From: Nitrospinota bacterium
Lineage (GTDB): Bacteria; Nitrospinota; Nitrospinia; UBA9942; JAHJSF01
DNA: 5,075 nt
NCBI GenBank assembly: GCA_018830405.1
Contig: JAHJSF010000055.1
Location: forward strand, 1-5,075
Direction of reading: 5' to 3'
In this document: one piece after another, positions 1-5,025 of the stretch
How positions within the stretch are numbered: position 1 is the stretch's first letter
Layout of the letters: each line of letters starts with the position of its first letter
The notes under the pieces: generated by a model
Databases searched by the model: none
What the model was told of the DNA's origin: nothing
Seen by the model: only the letters and a program-made list of their open reading frames with translations
Position numbers and translations under genes: made by a program

Positions 1-1
1 C

Positions 2-109
2 GAAGGACTGAACAACAAGATCCGTGTAATCCAGAGAAGGGCTTATGGTTTACGAGACGAGGAGTATCTGAGGCTGAAAATACTGACTTGTATGCTTAAG
101 GGGATATAA
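2..109 (+). CDS. ISL3-family transposase, C-terminal fragment
   Basis: The frame is open from the window edge and ends at TAA 107-109. It encodes 35 residues beginning EGLNNKIRVIQRRAYGLRDE and continuing with EYLRLKILTCML. The pattern GLNNKI-(R/K)-VI-x-RRAYG-x-RD-x-EY-x-RLKIL is the typical C-terminus of ISL3 (IS204/IS1001/IS1165-type) DDE transposases, where it follows the last catalytic acidic residue. The catalytic triad itself is upstream of the window, so activity cannot be judged. The last codons contain AAGGGG (98-103), which lies at Shine-Dalgarno distance from the next ATG. Confidence 0.85.
   Translation, partial: EGLNNKIRVIQRRAYGLRDEEYLRLKILTCMLKGI
98..103 (+). promoter_or_regulatory. 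IS-supplied ribosome binding site for the Mrr fragment
   Basis: AAGGGG lies 7 nt before ATG 111 and inside the final codons of the transposase. With the transposase stop ending 1 nt before the ATG, the arrangement would allow translational coupling. It decides the start of the Mrr-domain frame, because no other good start with a binding site precedes the Mrr homology. Confidence 0.55.
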
Positions 110-110
110 A

Positions 111-614
111 ATGACCCACACTCTTACGCGAAGAGCCATAAAAGATTTATCGCAGGAATTATTGGATTTAGTAAAAAAGAGCTCTCCACAATTTTTTGAA
201 AGATTGGTAGTAGAGCTTTTGTTGTCTATGGGATATGGCGGTTCGCGTAAAGACGCCGGGCAGGCTATTGGTGGGAGTGGTGATGGCGGAATTGATGGAA
301 TAATTAAGGAAGATAAATTGGGCCTTGATGTAATTTATCTTCAAGCCAAACGGTGGGAAAACGTTGTTGGATCAAAAGAGATTAGAAATTTTGTCGGTAG
401 CCTTGTCGGCCAAAAGGCAAATAAGGGGGTATTTATCACAACCTCTGGATTCACAAAAGATGCCTTGGAGTATGTAAAAACAATTACCCATAAGGTTATC
501 TTGATTGACGGGGAAACATTGGCCAACCTTATGATTGAAAATAACGTTGGTGTTTCGAAGATAATTAGTTATGAGGTTAAAAAAATAGACTCAGATTATT
601 TTATTGAAGAGTAA
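111..614 (+). CDS. mrr: Mrr-type restriction endonuclease, catalytic domain only; 5' end replaced by an IS end
   Basis: This 167-residue protein is the nuclease half of an Mrr-type (type IV) restriction endonuclease, a family that cuts modified foreign DNA. Residues 10-45 match the helix leading into the domain, with SPQFFERLVVELL followed by MGYGG. The PD-(D/E)xK core is visible: E30, the glycine-rich GSGDGGIDGII with D62, and QAK at 78-80. The rest of the fold (GVFITTSGFT, then a VILIDGETLANLM strand-helix) is complete to the stop. Full-length Mrr is about 300 residues with an N-terminal winged-helix DNA-recognition domain, which is absent here. Residues 1-9 are translated from the ISL3 end, so the natural N-terminus was apparently cut off by insertion. 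The frame is intact and has an IS-derived binding site and start, so it may still be expressed, but loss of the recognition domain makes normal function doubtful. A natural stand-alone nuclease domain is the alternative. Confidence 0.82.
   Translation: MTHTLTRRAIKDLSQELLDLVKKSSPQFFERLVVELLLSMGYGGSRKDAGQAIGGSGDGGIDGIIKEDKLGLDVIYLQAKRWENVVGSKEIRNFVGSLVGQKANKGVFITTSGFTKDALEYVKTITHKVILIDGETLANLMIENNVGVSKIISYEVKKIDSDYFIEE
112..137. repeat. Probable terminal inverted repeat (right) of the ISL3 element
   Basis: This 26-bp segment sits between the transposase stop and the start of Mrr homology and ends in GAAGAGCC. It contains a small perfect palindrome, CTCTT-ACGCG-AAGAG (121-135). The inner boundary is approximate because the matching left repeat is not in the window. 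The segment is also translated, as residues 2-9 of the downstream open frame. Confidence 0.6.
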
Positions 615-684
615 CAAACAAAAACGGCACCCTTCTCCCTTTTTCTGATTCCTCAGTTTTTCTTCAGGCAATTTAACCTACTTA

Positions 685-693
685 TGCTATAAT
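685..693 (+). promoter_or_regulatory. Extended -10 promoter candidate upstream of tRNA-Ser
   Basis: TGCTATAAT is a perfect extended -10 (TGn plus TATAAT). It lies in the 155-bp AT-rich gap between the mrr stop (614) and tRNA-Ser (770), about 75 nt before the tRNA. No good -35 hexamer stands at 16-18 nt spacing, which an extended -10 can tolerate. It probably drives tRNA-Ser and perhaps the following repeat and tRNA-Arg. I see nothing else in 615-769. Confidence 0.5.
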
Positions 694-769
694 TACCAGC
701 TTAATTGTCTTTTGGGGGTGGTTTTGTCCCGATTGACCATATATCATGTAAATACAAGCCTATTTATGC

Positions 770-859
770 GGAGAGGTGACCGAGAGGCCGATGGTGCTCG
801 CCTGCTAAGCGAGTGTTCGTTAACACGAACCGAGGGTTCGAATCCCTCCTTCTCCGCCA
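770..859 (+). tRNA. tRNA-Ser (anticodon GCU), CCA encoded
   Basis: The full class II cloverleaf can be folded by hand. The acceptor GGAGAGG pairs with CTTCTCC (one G-U). The anticodon stem is CTCGC/GCGAG (797-801/809-813), with loop CTGCTAA giving anticodon GCT at 804-806. A long variable arm (GTTCG/CGAAC) is present, typical of tRNA-Ser. The T arm is GAGGG-TTCGAAT-CCCTC, the discriminator base is G, and CCA is genomically encoded (857-859). It reads AGC/AGU codons. The next tRNA downstream does not encode CCA. Confidence 0.97.
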
Positions 860-894
860 TATTAATCGTTTGTTTTATAAGTAGTTTTTCTCTA

Positions 895-1055
895 GTGTTT
901 AGTTGCCTAAGTCTGCGTCAGTACCAAGACCGAGAATTTGGCGCGGCCAGCACGAAGACAACCGCAGCCATAGCAGGGCCTATGGCGAGGATTGACGACA
1001 AAGTCGGGCGTGTCAAAGGCCGGTCGACTACAGCAAGATTTAGGCAATTAAGCAC
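895..1055 (+). repeat. 161-bp palindromic structured repeat, copy 1 (MITE-like or mobile RNA element)
   Basis: The ends are 20-bp imperfect inverted repeats, 895-914 (GTGTTTAGTTGCCTAAGTCT) and 1036-1055. They pair throughout, with three mismatches that are all G-U wobbles when the + strand is read as RNA. Nested inside are further helices: CGGCC 944-948 with GGCCG 1018-1022, CACG 951-954 with CGTG 1009-1012, and a perfect 7-bp hairpin GCCATAG/CTATGGC (967-973/980-986, loop CAGGGC). The first 58 bp recur at 5018-5075 with four differences. No protein-coding signal is convincing in it. It occupies most of the gap between the two tRNA genes. Candidates are a non-autonomous transposable element or a mobile structured RNA such as a solitary HEARO/omega-RNA. 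The family assignment is not established from this window, but the repeat itself is certain. Confidence 0.85.
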
Positions 1056-1077
1056 CAGGTAAACTGCGATATTTTAG

Positions 1078-1151
1078 GCGCCCATAGCTCAGATGGATAG
1101 AGTAGCGGATTGCGATTCCGTTGGTCAGAGGTTCGACTCCTCTTGGGCGCA
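1078..1151 (+). tRNA. tRNA-Arg (anticodon GCG)
   Basis: The 74-nt cloverleaf has acceptor GCGCCCA/TGGGCGC, a D arm GCTC-AGATGGATA-GAGT with the arginine identity base A20, and an anticodon stem GCGGA/TCCGT (1105-1109/1117-1121). Loop TTGCGAT places the anticodon GCG at 1112-1114. The T arm is AGAGG-TTCGACT-CCTCT and the discriminator is A at 1151. CCA is not encoded. The anticodon reads CGC, and CGU by wobble. Most bacteria instead use ACG deaminated to ICG, so GCG is notable. A T6 run (1156-1161) follows. dnaX starts 40 nt downstream, and no separate promoter is evident in between. Confidence 0.93.
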
Positions 1152-1191
1152 TTTCTTTTTTAATGGCAATTCACTTAACCGTGGCTGATAT

Positions 1192-2838
1192 ATGACTTAT
1201 CAAATATCCGCAAGAAAATGGCGTCCCCAGACCTTTGAGGAGGTGGTGGGGCAGGAACAGATCGCCCGAACCTTGCAGAATGCCCTCTCCGCCAACCGTA
1301 TTGCCCATGCCTATCTCTTCTGCGGTATGAGGGGGGTAGGGAAGACGACTATGGCCCGCATATTTGCCAAGGCCCTCAATTGTTTGAATGAACCGACCAA
1401 AGGCCCCTGCAATAATTGTGATATGTGCCATGATATTACTAAAGGTTCTTCCCCCGATGTTATCGAGATAGATGGCGCTTCCAATACCAGTGTTGATGAT
1501 GTCAGAGAGCTGCGCCAGAATGTCCGCTATGCCCCGGCCAGGGGGAAATATAAGGTCTACATTGTGGATGAGGTCCACATGCTTTCCAAAAGCGCCTTTA
1601 ATGCCTTTCTTAAAACTTTGGAAGAGCCTCCGCCTCACACTGTTTTTATATTTGCCACCACCGAGCCGCACAAGATTCCCGAGACAATTCATTCTAGGTG
1701 TCAAACCTTTGTCTTTAAGGGATGTTCCAAGGTAGATATTGCCGCCCAGCTCAATAAGATTGCCAAGGAGGATGGAATAACCTTTGAGGGGCAGGGAATA
1801 GATATTATTGCCAATGGGGCGGGGGGGAGCATGCGCGATGCCCTTGTCTTTTTCGACCAGGTTGTCTCCTACGCAGGGAAGAATGTTTCCGAGGAGAAGG
1901 TTAGGGAGGTTTTGGGCGTGGCCGGGATGGCCAGGATTTCAGCCATTATAGATTCCGTTATTACCGGGGACGTTAAGGGGATTGTCTCCCATGTCCGTGA
2001 GGTGGAGCAGGAGGGGGTTGATCTAAAGAATCTCTCGCAAGATATTCTGCACTATCTCAGAAATATGACTATTTGCAAGCTGACCAGCGAGCCGGGCGAT
2101 TTGATTGGGCTTGATGCTGACTTGATTGAGTCGATTAAGGGGCAGGCCTCCGGACTTGACGAGACTGCAATTCAATTCATGTTTCAGATTATGCTGAAGA
2201 CCGATTTTGATATGAAGCCGTCAACCCTCCCGACACTTGTCCTTGAGATGGGGCTGATTAAGATGACCCAGGCCGCCTCTATGGTGGGGATAGCCTCCAT
2301 TATAGAAAAGATGGAGTCTGTGTCCGGCGGCGATAATGGGGGCGGCTCAGTCGGAGCTGCTGTGCCGGTTCCGAAGAGGGAGGCTAAGCCTGCTGCAATA
2401 AAAGAGGATAGGGGGGCGAAAAAGAGTGTTGCGCCCCCTCTAGATAATTTGCCAATGACTTCCAATCAAATAACCAATGATGGGGAGACTGTTTGGTTGC
2501 GTGTCCAAGAGGGAGTTAGCAATATCCGCCCCAGATTGGGAGGTGTTTTGGAGCATGCTATATTCCACTCTCTTACGGTGGATAGTTTGGTCATAGGATT
2601 TGCCAACGATAAGGAAGTAGCCTTTTACCGAGGCGAGATAGACTCTAATATGGAGATTATCGACAAGGTTTTATCGGAGGTTTTAGGGCGTAAGGTAACT
2701 CTGGCCTTTAAGGATGTTGCCCTGCCGAAGACCAAAAAGCAAAATGCCCCTCAGGGGGAGGAGAGCGGCAAGTGGAAGAAGGAGATTGTGGGGGAGGTGC
2801 TTAATCATTTTCCCGGAGTAGTGGCATCCGACTCGTAA
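1192..2838 (+). CDS. dnaX: DNA polymerase III subunit gamma/tau (clamp-loader ATPase)
   Basis: This is the AAA+ ATPase of the replicative clamp loader, which loads the beta clamp and, as tau, bridges the polymerase cores and helicase. The 548 residues begin with the family-typical MTYQISARKWRPQTFEEVVG. Visible motifs are Walker A GMRGVGKT (45-52), a zinc module with C64, C73, C76 and C79, Walker B VYIVDE (122-127), the sensor-1 strand FIFATTEP, the SRC arginine finger (R169) and sensor-2 GGSMRDA (211-217, R215). A Gly/Pro/Lys-rich linker at about 378-420 leads to a C-terminal domain (WLRVQEGV onward) like domain III/IV of other DnaX proteins. ATG 1192 is the only upstream start, since an in-frame TGA lies at 1186-1188; its ribosome binding site is weak. 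Close downstream spacing to ybaB and recR matches the common dnaX-ybaB-recR operon. A possible recoding site for gamma lies in the linker. Confidence 0.97.
   Translation: MTYQISARKWRPQTFEEVVGQEQIARTLQNALSANRIAHAYLFCGMRGVGKTTMARIFAKALNCLNEPTKGPCNNCDMCHDITKGSSPDVIEIDGASNTSVDDVRELRQNVRYAPARGKYKVYIVDEVHMLSKSAFNAFLKTLEEPPPHTVFIFATTEPHKIPETIHSRCQTFVFKGCSKVDIAAQLNKIAKEDGITFEGQGIDIIANGAGGSMRDALVFFDQVVSYAGKNVSEEKVREVLGVAGMARISAIIDSVITGDVKGIVSHVREVEQEGVDLKNLSQDILHYLRNMTICKLTSEPGDLIGLDADLIESIKGQASGLDETAIQFMFQIMLKTDFDMKPSTLPTLVLEMGLIKMTQAASMVGIASIIEKMESVSGGDNGGGSVGAAVPVPKREAKPAAIKEDRGAKKSVAPPLDNLPMTSNQITNDGETVWLRVQEGVSNIRPRLGGVLEHAIFHSLTVDSLVIGFANDKEVAFYRGEIDSNMEIIDKVLSEVLGRKVTLAFKDVALPKTKKQNAPQGEESGKWKKEIVGEVLNHFPGVVASDS
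2412..2447 (+). other. Candidate dnaX -1 frameshift site (gamma production)
   Basis: Zero-frame codons read GCG AAA AAG, giving G-AAA-AAG at 2418-2424, close to the E. coli dnaX slippery A-AAA-AAG but lacking its first A. A -1 slip would add seven codons (GAG to AGA) and stop at TAA 2445-2447, giving a product of about 418 residues, near the length of E. coli gamma. A GC-rich 7-bp hairpin (2412-2418/2432-2438) places the A run in its loop, and AGAGG (2403-2407) lies about 11 nt upstream like the stimulatory Shine-Dalgarno of E. coli. The hairpin is not in the canonical downstream position, so this remains a candidate. Confidence 0.3.
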
Positions 2839-2855
2839 TATCTGTATAATATTAC
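2835..2855. other. AT-rich hairpin over the dnaX stop, containing a TATAAT hexamer
   Basis: GTAATAT (2835-2841) and ATATTAC (2849-2855) form a perfect 7-bp palindrome around a 7-nt loop, and the dnaX stop TAA lies inside the left arm. The hexamer TATAAT (2845-2850) falls within it but has no matching -35, so it could be either a promoter -10 for ybaB-recR or simply part of the palindrome. The hairpin is too AT-rich and lacks an immediate T run, so it is a poor intrinsic terminator. Confidence 0.35.
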
Positions 2856-2912
2856 CTCTTGTATTTTGGTTAAGTTGTTCAATATAGAGCGAATAGATAG
2901 GAGTTATATTTT

Positions 2913-3257
2913 ATGTCTATGCTGGGTAAATTAGGCAACATGGGCGACATGATGCGCCAGGCCAAAGAGATGAAATCGAAGATGGAGGCCATCCAGAAAA
3001 ACCTTTCGGCCCAGAGGGTTGAGGGGCAGTCAAAGGGGGGATTAGTCAATGTTATGGCCGATGGCCAGGGGGAGGTCTTGTCGATTAAGATAGACCCTTC
3101 CCTTATAGAGAAGAAGGATATAGCCGCTATAGAGAATTTGGTAATGTCGGCGGTTAATGAGGCCTCAAAGAAGGCCAAGAAGCTTATGACCGCGGAGATG
3201 TCCAAAGTTGCGGGCGATATGGGTATTCCCCCATTCCTAGCCAAACTTATGGGGTAA
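2913..3257 (+). CDS. ybaB: YbaB/EbfC family nucleoid-associated DNA-binding protein
   Basis: The 114-residue protein has the layout of the YbaB/EbfC family, small dimeric proteins that bind DNA and coat the nucleoid. It has a Met/Lys-rich N-terminal helix (LGNMGDMMRQAKEMKSKMEA, about 7-26), a beta-sheet core with the pattern G-x-VNVMADGQGEVLSIKIDP (about 43-62), and a C-terminal helix (IENLVMSAVNEASKKAKKLM) ending in a Met/Pro-containing tail. Family members are usually 100-110 residues, so it is full length. ATG 2913 is preceded by AGGAG at 2899-2903, an ideal spacing. It lies 74 nt after dnaX and 3 nt before recR, the standard genomic position of this family. Confidence 0.95.
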   Translation: MSMLGKLGNMGDMMRQAKEMKSKMEAIQKNLSAQRVEGQSKGGLVNVMADGQGEVLSIKIDPSLIEKKDIAAIENLVMSAVNEASKKAKKLMTAEMSKVAGDMGIPPFLAKLMG

Positions 3258-3260
3258 CCC

Positions 3261-3857
3261 TTGAAGGGTTTAGAATCTGTAAACAATCTTGTTAAAGAGT
3301 TTAAAAGGCTCCCCGGCATAGGTCAGAAAACGGCCGAGAGGTTGGCCTTTTTTGTCTTGAAGTCTGATAAGTCTATGGCGCTTGCCTTGGCCGAGGCGAT
3401 GATATCTGTCAAGGAATCGGTTAGGCTCTGTTCTGTTTGTAATTCTATAACAGAAGATGACCATTGCGAGATATGTCGGGACAGCGGGCGGGATAGGGAT
3501 ATCATCTGCGTTGTCGAGGAATCTAAGGATATCTACGCCATAGAGAGGTCGCGGGAATTTAAGGGGTTGTATCATGTCCTGATGGGGGTGTTGGCCCCGT
3601 TGGATGGAATAGGTCCCTCCAATCTTAAGATTAAGGAACTTGAGCTTAGGATTAGCGGGGGGGGGATAAAAGAGGTAATCATTGCCACCAATCCTGATAC
3701 AGAGGGGGAGGCAACCTCTATATATCTTTCGAAGGTTTTAAAACCTTTGGGGGTGAAGGTAAGCCGTATCGCCAGAGGTCTTCCGGTCGGAAGCGATCTT
3801 GAGTATGCGGATGAGGTTACCATTATGAGGTCGTTACAGGGAAGAAAAGAGATTTAG
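3261..3857 (+). CDS. recR: Recombination mediator protein RecR
   Basis: RecR forms ring-like oligomers that, with RecO (and RecF), load RecA onto gapped DNA in recombinational repair. The 198 residues show all family parts: a helix-hairpin-helix LPGIGQKTAERL (17-28), a zinc finger with C57, C60, C69 and C72, a Toprim domain from IICVVEESKD (81-90) to ATNPDTEGEAT (142-152), and the C-terminal GLPVGSDLEYADEVTI (173-188) leading to the usual basic end. The start is TTG at 3261, 3 nt after the ybaB stop, with GGGG (3251-3254) as a possible binding site. No in-frame ATG or GTG fits the conserved N-terminus better. A G9 run (3657-3665) encodes Gly133-135. The stop TAG is also the edge of the following repeat element. 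Confidence 0.97.
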   Translation: MKGLESVNNLVKEFKRLPGIGQKTAERLAFFVLKSDKSMALALAEAMISVKESVRLCSVCNSITEDDHCEICRDSGRDRDIICVVEESKDIYAIERSREFKGLYHVLMGVLAPLDGIGPSNLKIKELELRISGGGIKEVIIATNPDTEGEATSIYLSKVLKPLGVKVSRIARGLPVGSDLEYADEVTIMRSLQGRKEI

Positions 3858-3980
3858 ACAGAGCGACATAAATTCGTATACCTTTGTTGCTCCTTGGCTC
3901 TTCGTTACGGCGTATGCTAAATACGCCTCACTCTTCGCCTTCGTCGCGCCTCGGTCTACTTTTTTCTGACGCTCTGTATA
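3855..3980. repeat. Palindromic MITE-like element between recR and the oxidoreductase gene
   Basis: The ends are inverted repeats TAGACAGAGCG (3855-3865) and CGCTCTGTATA (3970-3980), matching at 10 of 11 positions with TA at each outer edge. Inside is a perfect 7-bp hairpin GGCGTAT/ATACGCC (3909-3915/3921-3927, loop GCTAA), flanked on both sides by the direct repeat CTCTTCG (3898-3904 and 3931-3937). A T6 run lies at 3960-3965. The TA edges resemble the target duplications of IS630/mariner-type elements, but 126 bp carries no transposase. A TATAGT hexamer at the right edge (3977-3982) could act as a -10 for the next gene, though no -35 is apparent. Only one copy is in the window, so repetition elsewhere is a prediction. 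Confidence 0.55.
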
Positions 3981-4014
3981 GTTGTTTTTTCTCATACTTT
4001 TAAAGGTGATTGAC

Positions 4015-5025
4015 ATGGAAACAAAGGTTGTAGAGATGAAGAATGTTAATGAGTTCGGGTTTTACGAAATCCGAATGGAGAGTATCGGCGGCCAAGGGGC
4101 CAACCTGGCCGGTAAGGTACTTGGTGAAGCGGGTGTCCTCAATATGGGGATTAACGGCCTAAACTTTTCGAGCTACGGTTCTGAAAAGAGGGGCGCCCCG
4201 GTTAAGGCCTTTGTCCGTTTTGCCCCGGCCGGCAAGGAGATATATGTAAACAGCCCGGTTGAGAGACCGCAGTTGTCGGCCATATTCCATGAGCAGTTGA
4301 TTAAGACGGTACCAGTAATGGCCGGTGTTACGCCTGAAACGGTTATTATTGTAAATACCGCCAGAACACCTGATGAGATGAGGGATGTTCTTAAAATGAA
4401 CTCGGGGAAGATTGTCTGTATCGATGCCCTTAAGATTGCCATGGAAGAGGGGACCAGGGTTAATACCGCCCTTCTCGGAACGATAGCCAAGTTTTCAGGT
4501 TTCATAGACCCGGAGGCGGTCAAGGCCTCCATAAGCCATAACCTTGGTAAGAAGTATGCCAAGCTGGTTCCCCCCAACCTGAAGACATTTGACAGAGGTT
4601 ATAACGAAGGGGTTTTAAAAGAGTTTGCCGATGATGGTAAGTATCCGCCGGTTGATGCCTGCGGTGGGGTAGCCTGCCAGAAGATAGGCTATCTGAATCA
4701 GCCGATAGGCGGGGTTATTCCCGTTGCCGGCACGAGTATTCAGAAGGATCTAAGCCCCAGCCGTGAGGGGTGGATTCCTGTTCTCAACAAGACCAACTGT
4801 AAGGATTGCGGTGAGTGCGATATTACCTGTCCTGATATGACATTTGAATGGACGGACGGTACTAACGCCCTCGGAAAAGAGGGAAGAGTGTTAGTAAGAA
4901 TAAATTATCAATATTGCAAAGGCTGCCTGCGTTGCGTGCAGATGTGTAAATTTGACGCCCTTCATGCCCACAAAGAGGCCGAAGTGGATGAAGAGATTTT
5001 GAAAAAAGGATTTACCCGTGTTTAG
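4015..5025 (+). CDS. 2-oxoacid:ferredoxin oxidoreductase, fused gamma-delta subunit
   Basis: These anaerobic enzymes (pyruvate, 2-ketoglutarate or isovalerate type) interconvert a 2-oxoacid plus CoA with acyl-CoA, CO2 and reduced ferredoxin. Residues about 16-195 form the gamma domain: GGQGANLAGKVL (25-36), SSYGSEKRGAPVKAFVR (52-68) and VNSPVERPQ (78-86). Residues about 235-336 form a delta-type ferredoxin domain with two 4Fe-4S motifs, CxxCxxCxxxCP at C262, C265, C268 and C272, and CxxCxxCxxxC at C301, C304, C307 and C311. The linker carries two more cysteines, C216 and C221. I chose ATG 4015 (336 residues) because AAAGGTG (4002-4008) precedes it; an upstream ATG at 3982 would add 11 residues and lacks a binding site. 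Alpha and beta subunits are not in the window and are probably downstream. Substrate is undetermined, with pyruvate likeliest. The stop codon lies in the start of repeat copy 2. Confidence 0.92.
   Translation: METKVVEMKNVNEFGFYEIRMESIGGQGANLAGKVLGEAGVLNMGINGLNFSSYGSEKRGAPVKAFVRFAPAGKEIYVNSPVERPQLSAIFHEQLIKTVPVMAGVTPETVIIVNTARTPDEMRDVLKMNSGKIVCIDALKIAMEEGTRVNTALLGTIAKFSGFIDPEAVKASISHNLGKKYAKLVPPNLKTFDRGYNEGVLKEFADDGKYPPVDACGGVACQKIGYLNQPIGGVIPVAGTSIQKDLSPSREGWIPVLNKTNCKDCGECDITCPDMTFEWTDGTNALGKEGRVLVRINYQYCKGCLRCVQMCKFDALHAHKEAEVDEEILKKGFTRV

Larger units (their letters stand above)
1..137 (+). mobile_element. Right end of an ISL3-family insertion sequence (partial)
   Basis: This stretch holds the last 35 codons of an ISL3-type transposase, followed after a 2-nt gap by a segment that looks like the terminal inverted repeat (about 112-137, ending GAAGAGCC). 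On the opposite strand the end reads GGCTCTTCGCGTAAGAGTG, a GG-start end of the kind I associate with this family. Homology to the next gene (Mrr) begins directly after position 137, which supports 137 as the element edge. ISL3 elements generally make 8-bp target duplications, so 138-145 (ATAAAAGA) is the predicted duplicated target. The left end lies outside the window, so neither the matching repeat nor the duplication can be confirmed here. Confidence 0.72.

Noticed and set aside
895-1055. CRISPR array or tRNA-linked attachment site
   Set aside because: There are no regularly spaced short repeats. The element does not duplicate the 3' end of tRNA-Ser, and no integrase is present in the window.
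712-1062. A 116-codon open frame on the + strand
   Set aside because: It runs straight through tRNA-Ser and the structured repeat and shows no protein family pattern; the openness is incidental.
1151-1191. Intrinsic terminator after tRNA-Arg (T6 at 1156-1161)
   Set aside because: No hairpin other than the tRNA itself precedes the T run, so I do not call a terminator; tRNA-Arg and dnaX may be co-transcribed.
1171-1704. A 177-codon - strand open frame opposite dnaX
   Set aside because: It is antisense to the conserved ATPase domain of dnaX, has no family motifs, and its start and stop have no supporting signals.
3982-4014. Upstream start for the oxidoreductase gene at ATG 3982
   Set aside because: The added 11 residues are hydrophobic and unlike the family N-terminus, there is no binding site before 3982, and AAAGGTG is well placed for ATG 4015.
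3834-4016. A 60-codon open frame on the - strand between recR and the oxidoreductase gene
   Set aside because: It is almost wholly the palindromic element read backwards, overlaps the recR 3' end, and has no domain. Any database matches would likely be other copies of the repeat.
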